NCBI RefSeq assembly: GCF_030435705.1
Contig: NZ_CP129382.1
Span: 1,736,001 to 1,800,000, forward strand
Length of the DNA stretch: 64,000 nt
DNA from: Rhizobium sp. SSA_523
GTDB lineage: Bacteria; Pseudomonadota; Alphaproteobacteria; Rhizobiales; Rhizobiaceae
Direction: 5' to 3'
The position numbers and the translations under genes were made by a program. This document shows positions 51,021-58,831 of the stretch, one piece after another. Position 1 is the stretch's first letter, and each line of letters begins with the position of its first letter. Below the pieces are notes generated by a model that searched no databases, was not told the DNA's origin, and saw nothing but the letters and a program-made list of their open reading frames with translations.

Positions 51021-52475
51021 ATGACCACAGTCATCAAGAACGGCACCATCGTGACCGCCGATCTCACCTATCGGGCCGACGTGAAGGTGGAGGGCGGCAG
51101 GATCGTCGAAATCGGCCCCAATCTTTCCGGCGACACGGTGCTGGACGCAACCGGCTGCTATGTCATGCCGGGTGGCATCGATCCGCATGTGCATCTGGAA
51201 ATGCCCTTCATGGGCACCTATTCGGCGGATGATTTCGAAAGCGGAACACGCGCCGCCCTTGCCGGCGGCACCACGATGGTCGTCGATTTCTGCCTGCCCG
51301 ATCCCGGCCAGTCGCTTCTTGACGCGCTGAAGCGCTGGGACAACAAGGCAACCCGCGCCAATTGCGACTATTCCTTCCACATGTCCGTCACTTGGTGGGG
51401 CGAGCAGGTCTTCAACGAGATGAAGACGGTGGTGGAAGAGAAAGGCATCAACACCTTCAAGCATTTCATGGCCTATAAGGGCGCGCTGATGGTGAACGAT
51501 GATGAGATGTTCGCCTCCTTCTCGCGCTGCGCCGAACTGGGAGCCCTGCCGCTCGTCCATGCGGAAAACGGCGATGTGGTCGCCGCCATGCAGACCAAAC
51601 TGATGGATGAGGGCAATACCGGCCCCGAGGCGCATGCCTATTCGAGGCCCGCGACGGTGGAGGGCGAAGCGACCAATCGCGCCATCATCATCGCCGACAT
51701 GGCGGGCGCCCCCCTCTATGTCGTGCACACCTCCTGCGAGCAGGCGCATGAGGCCATCCGGCGCGCAAGGCAGAACGGCATGCGCGTCTTCGGCGAGCCG
51801 CTGATCCAGCACCTGACGCTCGACGAGAGCGAATATGCCAATCCGGACTGGGATCATGCCGCACGCCGCGTCATGAGCCCGCCCTTCCGCAACAAGCAGC
51901 ACCAGGACAGCCTCTGGGCCGGTCTCGCAAGCGGCTCGCTGCAGGTGGTGGCAACCGATCACTGCGCCTTCACCACCGACCAGAAACGCTATGGGATCGG
52001 CGATTTCCGCAAGATCCCGAACGGCACCGGCGGCCTGGAAGACCGCATGCCGATGCTGTGGACCTATGGGGTCGCCACCGGCCGCATCACGATGAACGAA
52101 TTCGTGGCCGTGACCTCGACCAATATCGCCAAGATCCTCAACATCTATCCGAGAAAGGGCGCAATTCTGGTGGGAGCCGATGCCGATCTCGTCGTCTGGG
52201 ATCCGCAGAAGGAAAAGACCATCGGCGCCGGCAACCAGCAATCGGCCATCGATTACAATGTCTTCGAAGGCAAAAAGGTGAAGGGCCTGCCGCGCTATAC
52301 GCTGACACGCGGTGCCGTCGCGATCGAGGACGGCGCGGTCAAGACGCGCGAGGGGCATGGCCAGTTCGTCGCCCGCGAGCCCTATCCGGCGGTGTCCAAG
52401 GCGCTTTCGACCTGGAAGGAATTGACGGCTCCGCGCAAGGTGGAGCGCAGCGGCATCCCGGCATCCGGGGTTTGA
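51021..52475 (+). CDS. hydA: Dihydropyrimidinase (D-hydantoinase)
   Basis: This 484-residue cyclic amidohydrolase has metal ligands in GGIDPHVHLEMPF (His56, His58), the carboxylated lysine in FKHFMAYKGAL (about Lys153), His180 in LPLVHAENGD, the VVHTS region and the Asp in ATDHCAF. Substrate-loop residues such as NGTGGLEDRMPML are present. It opens dihydrouracil to N-carbamoyl-beta-alanine, between PreTA and the amidohydrolase. GGGAGAG precedes the ATG. Repeats R3 and R4 flank the gene. Confidence 0.95.
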   Translation: MTTVIKNGTIVTADLTYRADVKVEGGRIVEIGPNLSGDTVLDATGCYVMPGGIDPHVHLEMPFMGTYSADDFESGTRAALAGGTTMVVDFCLPDPGQSLLDALKRWDNKATRANCDYSFHMSVTWWGEQVFNEMKTVVEEKGINTFKHFMAYKGALMVNDDEMFASFSRCAELGALPLVHAENGDVVAAMQTKLMDEGNTGPEAHAYSRPATVEGEATNRAIIIADMAGAPLYVVHTSCEQAHEAIRRARQNGMRVFGEPLIQHLTLDESEYANPDWDHAARRVMSPPFRNKQHQDSLWAGLASGSLQVVATDHCAFTTDQKRYGIGDFRKIPNGTGGLEDRMPMLWTYGVATGRITMNEFVAVTSTNIAKILNIYPRKGAILVGADADLVVWDPQKEKTIGAGNQQSAIDYNVFEGKKVKGLPRYTLTRGAVAIEDGAVKTREGHGQFVAREPYPAVSKALSTWKELTAPRKVERSGIPASGV

Positions 52476-52568
52476 TAATGGAAACATCTAGACCCGCAGC
52501 GCTTGTTACCAAACCTGTCAATTGTCTCTGTGACGTTGATCTTGGTGGAGCCGCGCAGGGCGCGTCCT

Positions 52569-52613
52569 CTTCTCCCCTTGGGGAGAAGGTGGCCCGTAGG
52601 GCCGGATGAGGGG
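52569..52613 (+). repeat. Palindromic repeat R4
   Basis: This copy in the R1 orientation (CTTCTCCCC-TT-GGGGAGAAGG then TGGCCCGTAGGGCCGGATGA) lies 94 bp after the hydA stop. The second stem differs from R1 by compensating changes (GGCCC/GGGCC), which shows that base pairing is conserved. The rest of the 354-bp gap from 52476 to 52829 holds no gene. Confidence 0.8.
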
Positions 52614-52771
52614 TCTTGCGATGACGTCACCCAATTCAGCCTGGAGAAGACGAGACGGCGCTGGAAGGGCGGCTGATTGCTTGCTGCGAACTGACGCGTT
52701 TTTATCCCGCAATCAAACGATGAAGGTGAAAGAGATCAGGTCTTGACGCAAACGATACGGAAAGTTGCTGT

Positions 52772-52818
52772 CCCCTCACCCGGCGCTATCGCGCCACCCT
52801 CTCCCCAAGGGGAGAGGG
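52772..52818 (-). repeat. Palindromic repeat R5 (variant)
   Basis: This inverted copy has CCCTCTCCCC-TT-GGGGAGAGGG as the main hairpin and a different second stem (GGCGC-tatc-GCGCC). It ends 11 bp before the cupin stop codon and could act as part of its 3' end. Confidence 0.7.
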
Positions 52819-52829
52819 GGAGCCTCGCC

Positions 52830-53240
52830 TCACCGCGCCAGCGCATCCAGTTCCGGCAGCAGGACCACGCTCTCCTGCTCGTTGGGATCGGTGCGGGCGA
52901 TGATCGCTGTCGCCGGCTCGTCGGACGTGTTTGCCGGAAGATGCGGCACGCCGGCCGGAATGTAGAAGAGCTCGCCGGCACTGACCACGACATGGTTTTC
53001 CAGCCGGTCGCCGTACCAGGTATCCGCCCGGCCGGCGAGCATGTAGATCGCCGTTTCATGGCTTTCGTGCAGATGCGCCTTGGCCCGCGCACCGGGCGGC
53101 ATGGTGAGAATATGCATGCAGATGCCCTTTGCACCCACCGTCTCCGCCGCAATGCCTTCGAAATAGCTGAGGCCCTGCTTGCCGTCATAGGTGGCGCCCG
53201 GCTTCACCAGCCGGCAGGTGGGCTTTGATGATGCATCCAT
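52830..53240 (-). CDS. Cupin-domain protein
   Basis: This 136-residue single-domain cupin has motif 1 HLHESHETAIYMLAGRADTW and motif 2 AGELFYIPAGVPHLPAN, with three His and one Glu in position to bind a metal. It has no signal peptide. The ATG at 53240 follows GGAGG. It is divergent from the importer operon and opposite to hydA. It may sense or process a pathway intermediate, or act in sugar or amino-acid metabolism; the substrate is unknown. Confidence 0.82.
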   Translation of the reverse strand: MDASSKPTCRLVKPGATYDGKQGLSYFEGIAAETVGAKGICMHILTMPPGARAKAHLHESHETAIYMLAGRADTWYGDRLENHVVVSAGELFYIPAGVPHLPANTSDEPATAIIARTDPNEQESVVLLPELDALAR

Positions 53241-53364
53241 GGTCCATATCCTCCAATTGCGTGCCTGCAGGCGCCTCGCGCCTGCTGCAGGGCCGCTCAC
53301 GGCTTCGGAAGATAGCAGAAATCATGCCCCTGAACACGATCCCCACCCGGCCGGAGACGCTTCG

Positions 53365-54189
53365 ATGACCGCTGCCCCCGCCCCGTTCGCCTCATCTGCC
53401 GTCTCATCTGCCGCATCGGTTGTCTCCGCCCGAGATCTCGGCCTCACCTTCGAAACCGGCGATGGTCCGGTACATGCCCTCACCGGTGTCAATCTGGATA
53501 TCCGCAAGGGCGATTTCGTCTCCTTCATCGGCCCTTCCGGCTGCGGCAAGACCACCTTCCTGCGCGTCATCGCCGATCTCGAACGGCACACGGCGGGAAC
53601 GATCGCGATCAACGGCATGACGCCGGAAAAGGCCCGCCTGGCGCGCGCCTATGGCTACGTCTTCCAGGCCGCCGCCCTTTATCCCTGGCGAACCATCGAG
53701 AAGAACATTGCCCTGCCGCTGGAGATCATGGGCTATGACGCGGCAGACAGAAAGGCGCGCATCGCCGCCATGCTCGATCTCGTCAACCTGACGGGCTTCG
53801 GTCAGAAATATCCGTGGCAGCTCTCCGGCGGCATGCAGCAGCGAGCCTCGATCGCCCGCGCGCTCGCCTTCGATGCCGATCTCCTGCTGATGGACGAACC
53901 CTTCGGCGCGCTGGACGAGATCGTCCGCGACCATCTGAACGAGCAGCTGCTGAAACTGTGGGAAAAGACCAACAAGACCATCTGCTTCGTCACCCATTCC
54001 ATTCCGGAAGCGGTCTATCTCTCCACCCGTATCGTCGTGATGAGCCCCCGGCCCGGCCGGGTGACCGACGTGATCGAATCAACGCTTCCCCGCGACCGGC
54101 CGCTGGAAATCCGCGATACGCCGGAATTCCTGGCGATCGCCCACCGCGTGCGCGAAGGGCTGAAAGCGGGGCACAGTTATGAGGAGTAG
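53365..54189 (+). CDS. NitT/TauT-type ABC importer, ATPase
   Basis: This 274-residue ATPase has Walker A GPSGCGKTTFLRVIADLE, the Q-loop GYVFQAAALYPWRTIEKN, the signature LSGGMQQRASIARALA, Walker [13 protein letters not shown] and switch His CFVTHSIPEA. The Q-loop and GGMQQR sequence are typical of nitrate/taurine/thiamine-precursor importers. It is the first of four co-directional genes (ATPase, two permeases, binding protein). Substrate is probably a pyrimidine, hydantoin or ureido compound, judged from the neighbours. Confidence 0.92.
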   Translation: MTAAPAPFASSAVSSAASVVSARDLGLTFETGDGPVHALTGVNLDIRKGDFVSFIGPSGCGKTTFLRVIADLERHTAGTIAINGMTPEKARLARAYGYVFQAAALYPWRTIEKNIALPLEIMGYDAADRKARIAAMLDLVNLTGFGQKYPWQLSGGMQQRASIARALAFDADLLLMDEPFGALDEIVRDHLNEQLLKLWEKTNKTICFVTHSIPEAVYLSTRIVVMSPRPGRVTDVIESTLPRDRPLEIRDTPEFLAIAHRVREGLKAGHSYEE

Positions 54190-54303
54190 GAGCACTGGAT
54201 CGGTGCCAAGCCCGGCTTTGACATCAGCGACGCATGGAGCCCTGCCATATCCCCAGGCAGATTGGCGGATGATGGGCATGGCCGCCTTGGCGGGAGACAC
54301 CCG

Positions 54304-55185
54304 ATGACGTCATCGCTCCTGCGCGACCGCATCCTGCCGGTCCTGACGGTGATCGCCGCGATCCTTCTCATCTGGCATGTCTTCGTCGTCTATCTGAACG
54401 CCCCCTTCGTGCGCGACCAGGCGGCGCGGGCCGGCGAAACGCTGACGCTGGGCCAGGTGGTGGAGCGCTCCTTCGTCCAGGAACGGCCCGTCCTGCCGGC
54501 GCCGCATCAGATCCTGGCCGAACTCTGGGACACGACGGTCGCCAAGCCGGTCACCTCCAAGCGCAGTCTCGTCTACCATGCCGGGATCACGCTGTCGGCA
54601 ACCCTGATGGGCTTTGGCATGGGCAGCGTACTCGGCATTCTGCTTGCCGTCGCCATCGTCCACAACCGGGCGATCGACAAGTCGCTGATGCCCTGGGTGA
54701 TCGCCAGCCAGACCATCCCCATCCTCGCCATCGCGCCGATGATCATCGTCGTCCTGAACTCCATCGGCATATCGGGCCTGCTGCCGAAAGCGCTGATTTC
54801 CACCTATCTCTCCTTCTTTCCCGTCGTCGTCGGCATGGTGAAGGGGTTGCGCAGCCCGGACACGCTGCTGCTGGACCTGATGCACACCTATAATTCGAGC
54901 CCCCGCCAGATCTTCTGGAAGCTGCGCTGGCCGGCCGCCCTGCCCTATCTCTTCACCTCGCTGAAGGTGGCGATCGCCATCTCGCTGGTCGGCGCCATTG
55001 TCGGCGAATTGCCCACCGGGGCGGTGGCCGGGCTTGGCGCGCGCCTGCTGTCGGGCTCCTATTACGGCCAGACGATCCAGATCTGGGCGGCGCTCTTCAT
55101 GGCCGCGGGCCTTGCAGCCGTGCTCGTCACGATTGTCGGCCTTGCCCACGGCCTGGTGCTGAAACGCATGGGGGCACGCCCATGA
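54304..55185 (+). CDS. NitT/TauT-type ABC importer, permease 1
   Basis: This 293-residue membrane protein has about six helices, with ILPVLTVIAAILLIWHVFVV at the N-terminus. The cytoplasmic coupling loop is LLLDLMHTYNSSPRQIFWKL then RWPAALPYLFTSLKVAIAIS. A sizeable periplasmic segment (about 35-80) follows the first helix. The ATG at 54304 has GGGAG upstream. It overlaps permease 2 by 4 nt (ATGA), so a heterodimeric channel is expected. Confidence 0.9.
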   Translation: MTSSLLRDRILPVLTVIAAILLIWHVFVVYLNAPFVRDQAARAGETLTLGQVVERSFVQERPVLPAPHQILAELWDTTVAKPVTSKRSLVYHAGITLSATLMGFGMGSVLGILLAVAIVHNRAIDKSLMPWVIASQTIPILAIAPMIIVVLNSIGISGLLPKALISTYLSFFPVVVGMVKGLRSPDTLLLDLMHTYNSSPRQIFWKLRWPAALPYLFTSLKVAIAISLVGAIVGELPTGAVAGLGARLLSGSYYGQTIQIWAALFMAAGLAAVLVTIVGLAHGLVLKRMGARP

Positions 55186-56048
55186 ACCTCTATCTTGTCG
55201 CCGCCGTGATCGTCTGGCTTGGTGCCTGGGCCCTCAACGAATGGCTGGTGCGGCAAAGACCTGCGACGCCTTTGCTGGCCCGTGGGATCGGCATCGCCGT
55301 GCCGCTGATCTTCGGCGTGACGCTGCTGACCGTCTGGCAATGCCTGGTGCGCGGTTTCGAGATCCCGCCCATCCTGCTGCCGGCGCCCACCGCGATCTTT
55401 TCCCGGCTGATCGCCTCCCTGCCGATCCTCTGGGCGGATTTCCAGCAGACATTCCTCAAATCCGTCCTGACCGGCTATGTGGCCGGCTGCGGCCTCGGTT
55501 TTCTGGTGGCGATCCTGATCGACCGGTCGCCCTTCCTGCAGAAGGGCCTGCTGCCGATCGGCAATTTCGTCTCGGCGCTGCCTGTCGTCGGCGTGGCGCC
55601 GATCATGGTCATGTGGTTCGGCTTCGACTGGCCCTCGAAAGTGGCGGTCGTCGTCATCATGACCTTCTTCCCCATGCTGGTGAACACCGTGCAGGGGCTT
55701 GCCGCCTCAAGCCATATGGAGCGCGACCTGATGCGGACCTATGCCGCCTCATGGTGGCAGACGCTGATCCGGCTGCGCCTGCCGGCCGCCTGGCCCTTCA
55801 TCTTCAACGCGCTGAAGATCAACTCGACTCTGGCGCTGATCGGGGCCATCGTGGCGGAATTCTTCGGCACGCCCATTGTCGGCATGGGCTTTCGCATTTC
55901 GACCGAGGTGGGACGGGCCAATATCGACATGGTCTGGGCCGAGATCACCGTCGCCGCCGTGGCCGGCTCGGTCTTTTATGGTCTGGTGGCGCTCTCCGAG
56001 CGGGCCGTCACCTTCTGGCATCCCTCCGTCCGTGGTGGCCGGAGGTAA
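55182..56048 (+). CDS. NitT/TauT-type ABC importer, permease 2
   Basis: This 288-residue permease has conserved FEIPPILLPAPTAIFSRLIA at the N-terminal side, the coupling loop SSHMERDLMRTYAASWWQTL then IRLRLPAAWPFIFNALKINS, and GAIVAEFFGTPIVGMGFRIS. About six to seven helices are predicted. It pairs with permease 1. The binding-protein gene follows after 26 bp. Confidence 0.9.
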   Translation: MNLYLVAAVIVWLGAWALNEWLVRQRPATPLLARGIGIAVPLIFGVTLLTVWQCLVRGFEIPPILLPAPTAIFSRLIASLPILWADFQQTFLKSVLTGYVAGCGLGFLVAILIDRSPFLQKGLLPIGNFVSALPVVGVAPIMVMWFGFDWPSKVAVVVIMTFFPMLVNTVQGLAASSHMERDLMRTYAASWWQTLIRLRLPAAWPFIFNALKINSTLALIGAIVAEFFGTPIVGMGFRISTEVGRANIDMVWAEITVAAVAGSVFYGLVALSERAVTFWHPSVRGGRR

Positions 56049-56074
56049 GAACCAAAAAAGAGGGAACGCAAGTG

Positions 56075-57067
56075 ATGAACAGGAAGATCGCATCGCTGAT
56101 GCTGGCCGCAGCCGTCTCGCTGACGGCCATGTCGGCCGCCGCCGCCGACAAGGTGACGCTGCAGCTGAAATGGGTCACGCAGGCGCAGTTCGCCGGCTAT
56201 TACGTGGCCAAGGACAAGGGCTTCTACGAGGAAGAGGGGCTGGACGTGGAGATCAAGCCCGGCGGGCCGGACATCGCGCCCCCGCAGGTGCTGGCCGGCG
56301 GCGGCGCCGACGTGATCGTCGACTGGATGCCGTCTGCGCTCGCCACGCGCGAAAAGGGCGTACCCCTCGTCAATATCGCCCAGCCTTTCAAGACCTCCGG
56401 CATGATGCTCACCTGTCTGAAGGAAAGCGGCATTGCCAAGCCTGCCGACTTCAAGGGCAAGACGCTGGGCGTCTGGTTCTTCGGCAATGAATATCCCTTC
56501 CTCTCCTGGATGAGCACGCTCGGCATCAAGACCGATGGTTCCGCCGAAGGCGTGAAGGTGCTGAAGCAGGGCTTCAACGTGGACCCGCTCCTGCAGAAGC
56601 AGGCCGCCTGCATCTCCACCATGACCTACAACGAATACTGGCAGGTCATCGATGCCGGCATCAAGCCGGAGGAACTGGTCACCTTCAAATATGAGGATGA
56701 AGGCGTGGCGACGCTGGAAGACGGCCTCTATGTGCTGGAGGACAAATTGAAGGACGCCGCCTTCCAGGAGAAGATGGTCAAATTCGTCCGCGCCTCGATG
56801 AAGGGCTGGAAATGGGCAGAGGAGAATCCGGATGAGGCCGCCGGCATCGTGCTGGACAATGATGCCTCCGGGGCCCAGACCGAAAAGCACCAGAAGCGCA
56901 TGATGAGCGAAGTGGCCAAGCTGACCGCGGGCTCCAACGGCGCCCTCGACATGGCCGATTACGAGCGCACGGTGAAGACCCTGCTCGGCGGCGGTTCCGA
57001 TCCGGTCATCACCAAGGAGCCGACCGGCGCCTATACGCTCGACATCACCAAGGCCGCCCTGAAGTAG
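56075..57067 (+). CDS. NMT1/THI5-like substrate-binding protein
   Basis: This 330-residue protein has a signal peptide (KIASLMLAAAVSLTAMSAAA, cleavage near AAADK). The mature part starts VTLQLKWVTQAQFAGYYVAK, with KDKGFYEEEGLDVEIKPGGP and DIAPPQVLAGGGADVIVDWM, the NMT1/THI5 family pattern. Related proteins bind pyrimidine-like thiamine precursors, riboflavin or nitrogen heterocycles, which suits uptake for this catabolic cluster. The exact ligand is unknown. A strong terminator follows. Confidence 0.9.
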   Translation: MNRKIASLMLAAAVSLTAMSAAAADKVTLQLKWVTQAQFAGYYVAKDKGFYEEEGLDVEIKPGGPDIAPPQVLAGGGADVIVDWMPSALATREKGVPLVNIAQPFKTSGMMLTCLKESGIAKPADFKGKTLGVWFFGNEYPFLSWMSTLGIKTDGSAEGVKVLKQGFNVDPLLQKQAACISTMTYNEYWQVIDAGIKPEELVTFKYEDEGVATLEDGLYVLEDKLKDAAFQEKMVKFVRASMKGWKWAEENPDEAAGIVLDNDASGAQTEKHQKRMMSEVAKLTAGSNGALDMADYERTVKTLLGGGSDPVITKEPTGAYTLDITKAALK

Positions 57068-57091
57068 GAACCGGCCAGCCGACCGGAAATG

Positions 57092-57118
57092 AAACGCGCG
57101 GCCAGGGTCGCGCGTTTT
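57092..57118 (+). terminator. Rho-independent terminator after the importer operon
   Basis: A perfect 9-bp stem AAACGCGCG/CGCGCGTTT with an 8-nt loop is followed by TTTT-like sequence, 25 bp after the stop of the binding-protein gene. It ends the four-gene importer transcript. Confidence 0.8.
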
Positions 57119-57575
57119 GCCGTTCAGGCAGACGCCATCGGCACCCCTGCCAAGGCGACGGGTGGAAGGCGGCCAGCACGCTGAGAGACAGCAGCGAGGC
57201 AGCCGCTGCGGCACGATCTTCGGCAACCCGTCAAAAACTATGATGGCAAGGATCATGCGCGGACCATTGATCCGCTTGTGCGCTGCGATTAAAGTGATCA
57301 CGATTTGTTGTGCTGTGGTCTTGCAGCGCTCGGCAGACGTAGCCACCTATGCTCGGTTGCGACGACCTTGTCGGCCACTGACAGGCACTACGGACGAAGA
57401 GCAATGGCCAGGCGACGGCCAAGGCAATGGACTGGGTAACCCTCCCCGACCCGTTGCGCGCTGTGTGACCCATCTTGCGCTTGGGTCCGCGCCGCGAAGG
57501 CTCGCACCGGATGGCAGATCGCGCAACAGACAGTCAGACTTAATCGATAATGCCAGGATAGGCCGGATAATACAG
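57119..57575. other. Intergenic region upstream of the RND pair
   Basis: This gap of about 457 bp holds no convincing gene. Codon use in the open frames across it is unlike that of neighbours. It should contain the promoter and any operator of the efflux genes, but no palindrome or hexamer pair stood out. The stretch from 57230 to 57330 is less GC-rich than the genes. Confidence 0.3.
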
Positions 57576-58817
57576 ATGATTACCCGACAGTCACAGCTTG
57601 CCATGTTCACTGCTGCACTTGGCCTTTTCGCGCTCGGTTCGCCGGCAGGCCCGGTTTCTCCGGCGCTTGCGCAGGAGCCTGCAGCGCAGGGCCAGCAGAA
57701 CCAGCAGGGCCAGCAGGGCCAGCAAAGCGAGGTCCGGCTGCCGGCGATCGTCGTCACCTCCGTCACCGACAGGCCGTTGACCGACAGCATCCTTGCCAGC
57801 GGCAGCATCCGCCCGGTGCAGGAAATCTTCGTGCAGCCCCTGGTCGACGGATTGTCGATCAAGTCGCTCTCGGTCGATGTCGGAGACCGCGTAAAGGCGG
57901 GCGATGTCGTGGCCGAGCTCAACAAGGATGCGCTGCTCCTGCAGAAGAGCCAGCTGGAGGCCAACAAGGCCAAGGCGGAGGCCGCGCTGGCGCAAAACCA
58001 GGCGCAGGTCATCGAAGCGCAGGCCACCGCCAATGACGCGAACCGTCAGCGCGACCGGGCCATCAATCTCAGCCGAAACGGAACACTCTCCACATCCCAG
58101 CTCGAACAGCAGACGGCTTCGGCAGAGGCCGCGGCAGCACGGCTGAACGCCGCCCGGCAGCTGGTCAATGTCGCACAGGCCGATATCAAGGTGGTGGAAG
58201 CCCAGATCGACGATATCGACCTGAAACTCGACCGCACCGACGTCAAGGCGCCGGTGGATGGCGTCATTTCGGTAAAGGATGCGAAGGTCGGCGCGATCGC
58301 GACCGGCGCCGGAACGCCGCTTTTCACCATGATCCGCAATGGCGAGATCGAACTCGTGGCCGATGTGCCGGAAAGCGATATCCGCCGTATCCGCGTCGAC
58401 ATGCCGGCCAAGGTGACCATTGCCGGCACCCGCGAGGCCGTGCCCGGCAAAGTGCGGCTGGTCTCGCCGGTGGTTGATCCGGCGAACCGCCTCGGTTCGG
58501 TACATATCCTCGTCGATGCCGCCAGCGGCGCGAAATCCGGCATGTATGCCAGCGCGCGCATCATCATCGAGGAGACGACGGCCCCGACCCTGCCGCAATC
58601 GGCTGTCACCACCGAGCGCACCGGCACCATCGTGCGCAAGGTGGAAGATAATGTCGTGAAACAGGTCAAGGTCGAGACCGGCATTCAGGATGAGGGTTTC
58701 GTGCAGATCCTGTCCGGGCTGCAGCCGGGCGATCTGGTGGTGGCCAAGGCCGGCGCCTTCGTGCGCGACGGCGATCGCATCAATCCGGTTCGCGATGAGC
58801 CGGCTGCATCGAACTGA
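57576..58817 (+). CDS. RND efflux periplasmic adaptor (membrane-fusion protein)
   Basis: This 413-residue protein has a signal peptide (about 1-35) and a Gln-rich segment (GQQNQQGQQGQQS, about 38-51) encoded by short DNA repeats. The adaptor fold follows: lipoyl half EIFVQPLVDGLSIKSLSVDV, GDRVKAGDVVAELN, a long alpha-hairpin (about 115-225), the second lipoyl half VKAPVDGVISVKDAKVGAIA, and beta-barrel and MP domains (about 240-413). It links the RND pump to an outer-membrane channel not encoded here. The RND gene follows after 14 bp. Confidence 0.92.
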   Translation: MITRQSQLAMFTAALGLFALGSPAGPVSPALAQEPAAQGQQNQQGQQGQQSEVRLPAIVVTSVTDRPLTDSILASGSIRPVQEIFVQPLVDGLSIKSLSVDVGDRVKAGDVVAELNKDALLLQKSQLEANKAKAEAALAQNQAQVIEAQATANDANRQRDRAINLSRNGTLSTSQLEQQTASAEAAAARLNAARQLVNVAQADIKVVEAQIDDIDLKLDRTDVKAPVDGVISVKDAKVGAIATGAGTPLFTMIRNGEIELVADVPESDIRRIRVDMPAKVTIAGTREAVPGKVRLVSPVVDPANRLGSVHILVDAASGAKSGMYASARIIIEETTAPTLPQSAVTTERTGTIVRKVEDNVVKQVKVETGIQDEGFVQILSGLQPGDLVVAKAGAFVRDGDRINPVRDEPAASN

Positions 58818-58831
58818 CGGGGACGATCGCC

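Noticed and set aside
57117-57575. Upstream extension of the adaptor open frame by 153 codons
   Set aside because: The extension lacks coding character and would precede the signal peptide; the ATG at 57576 is the sensible start.
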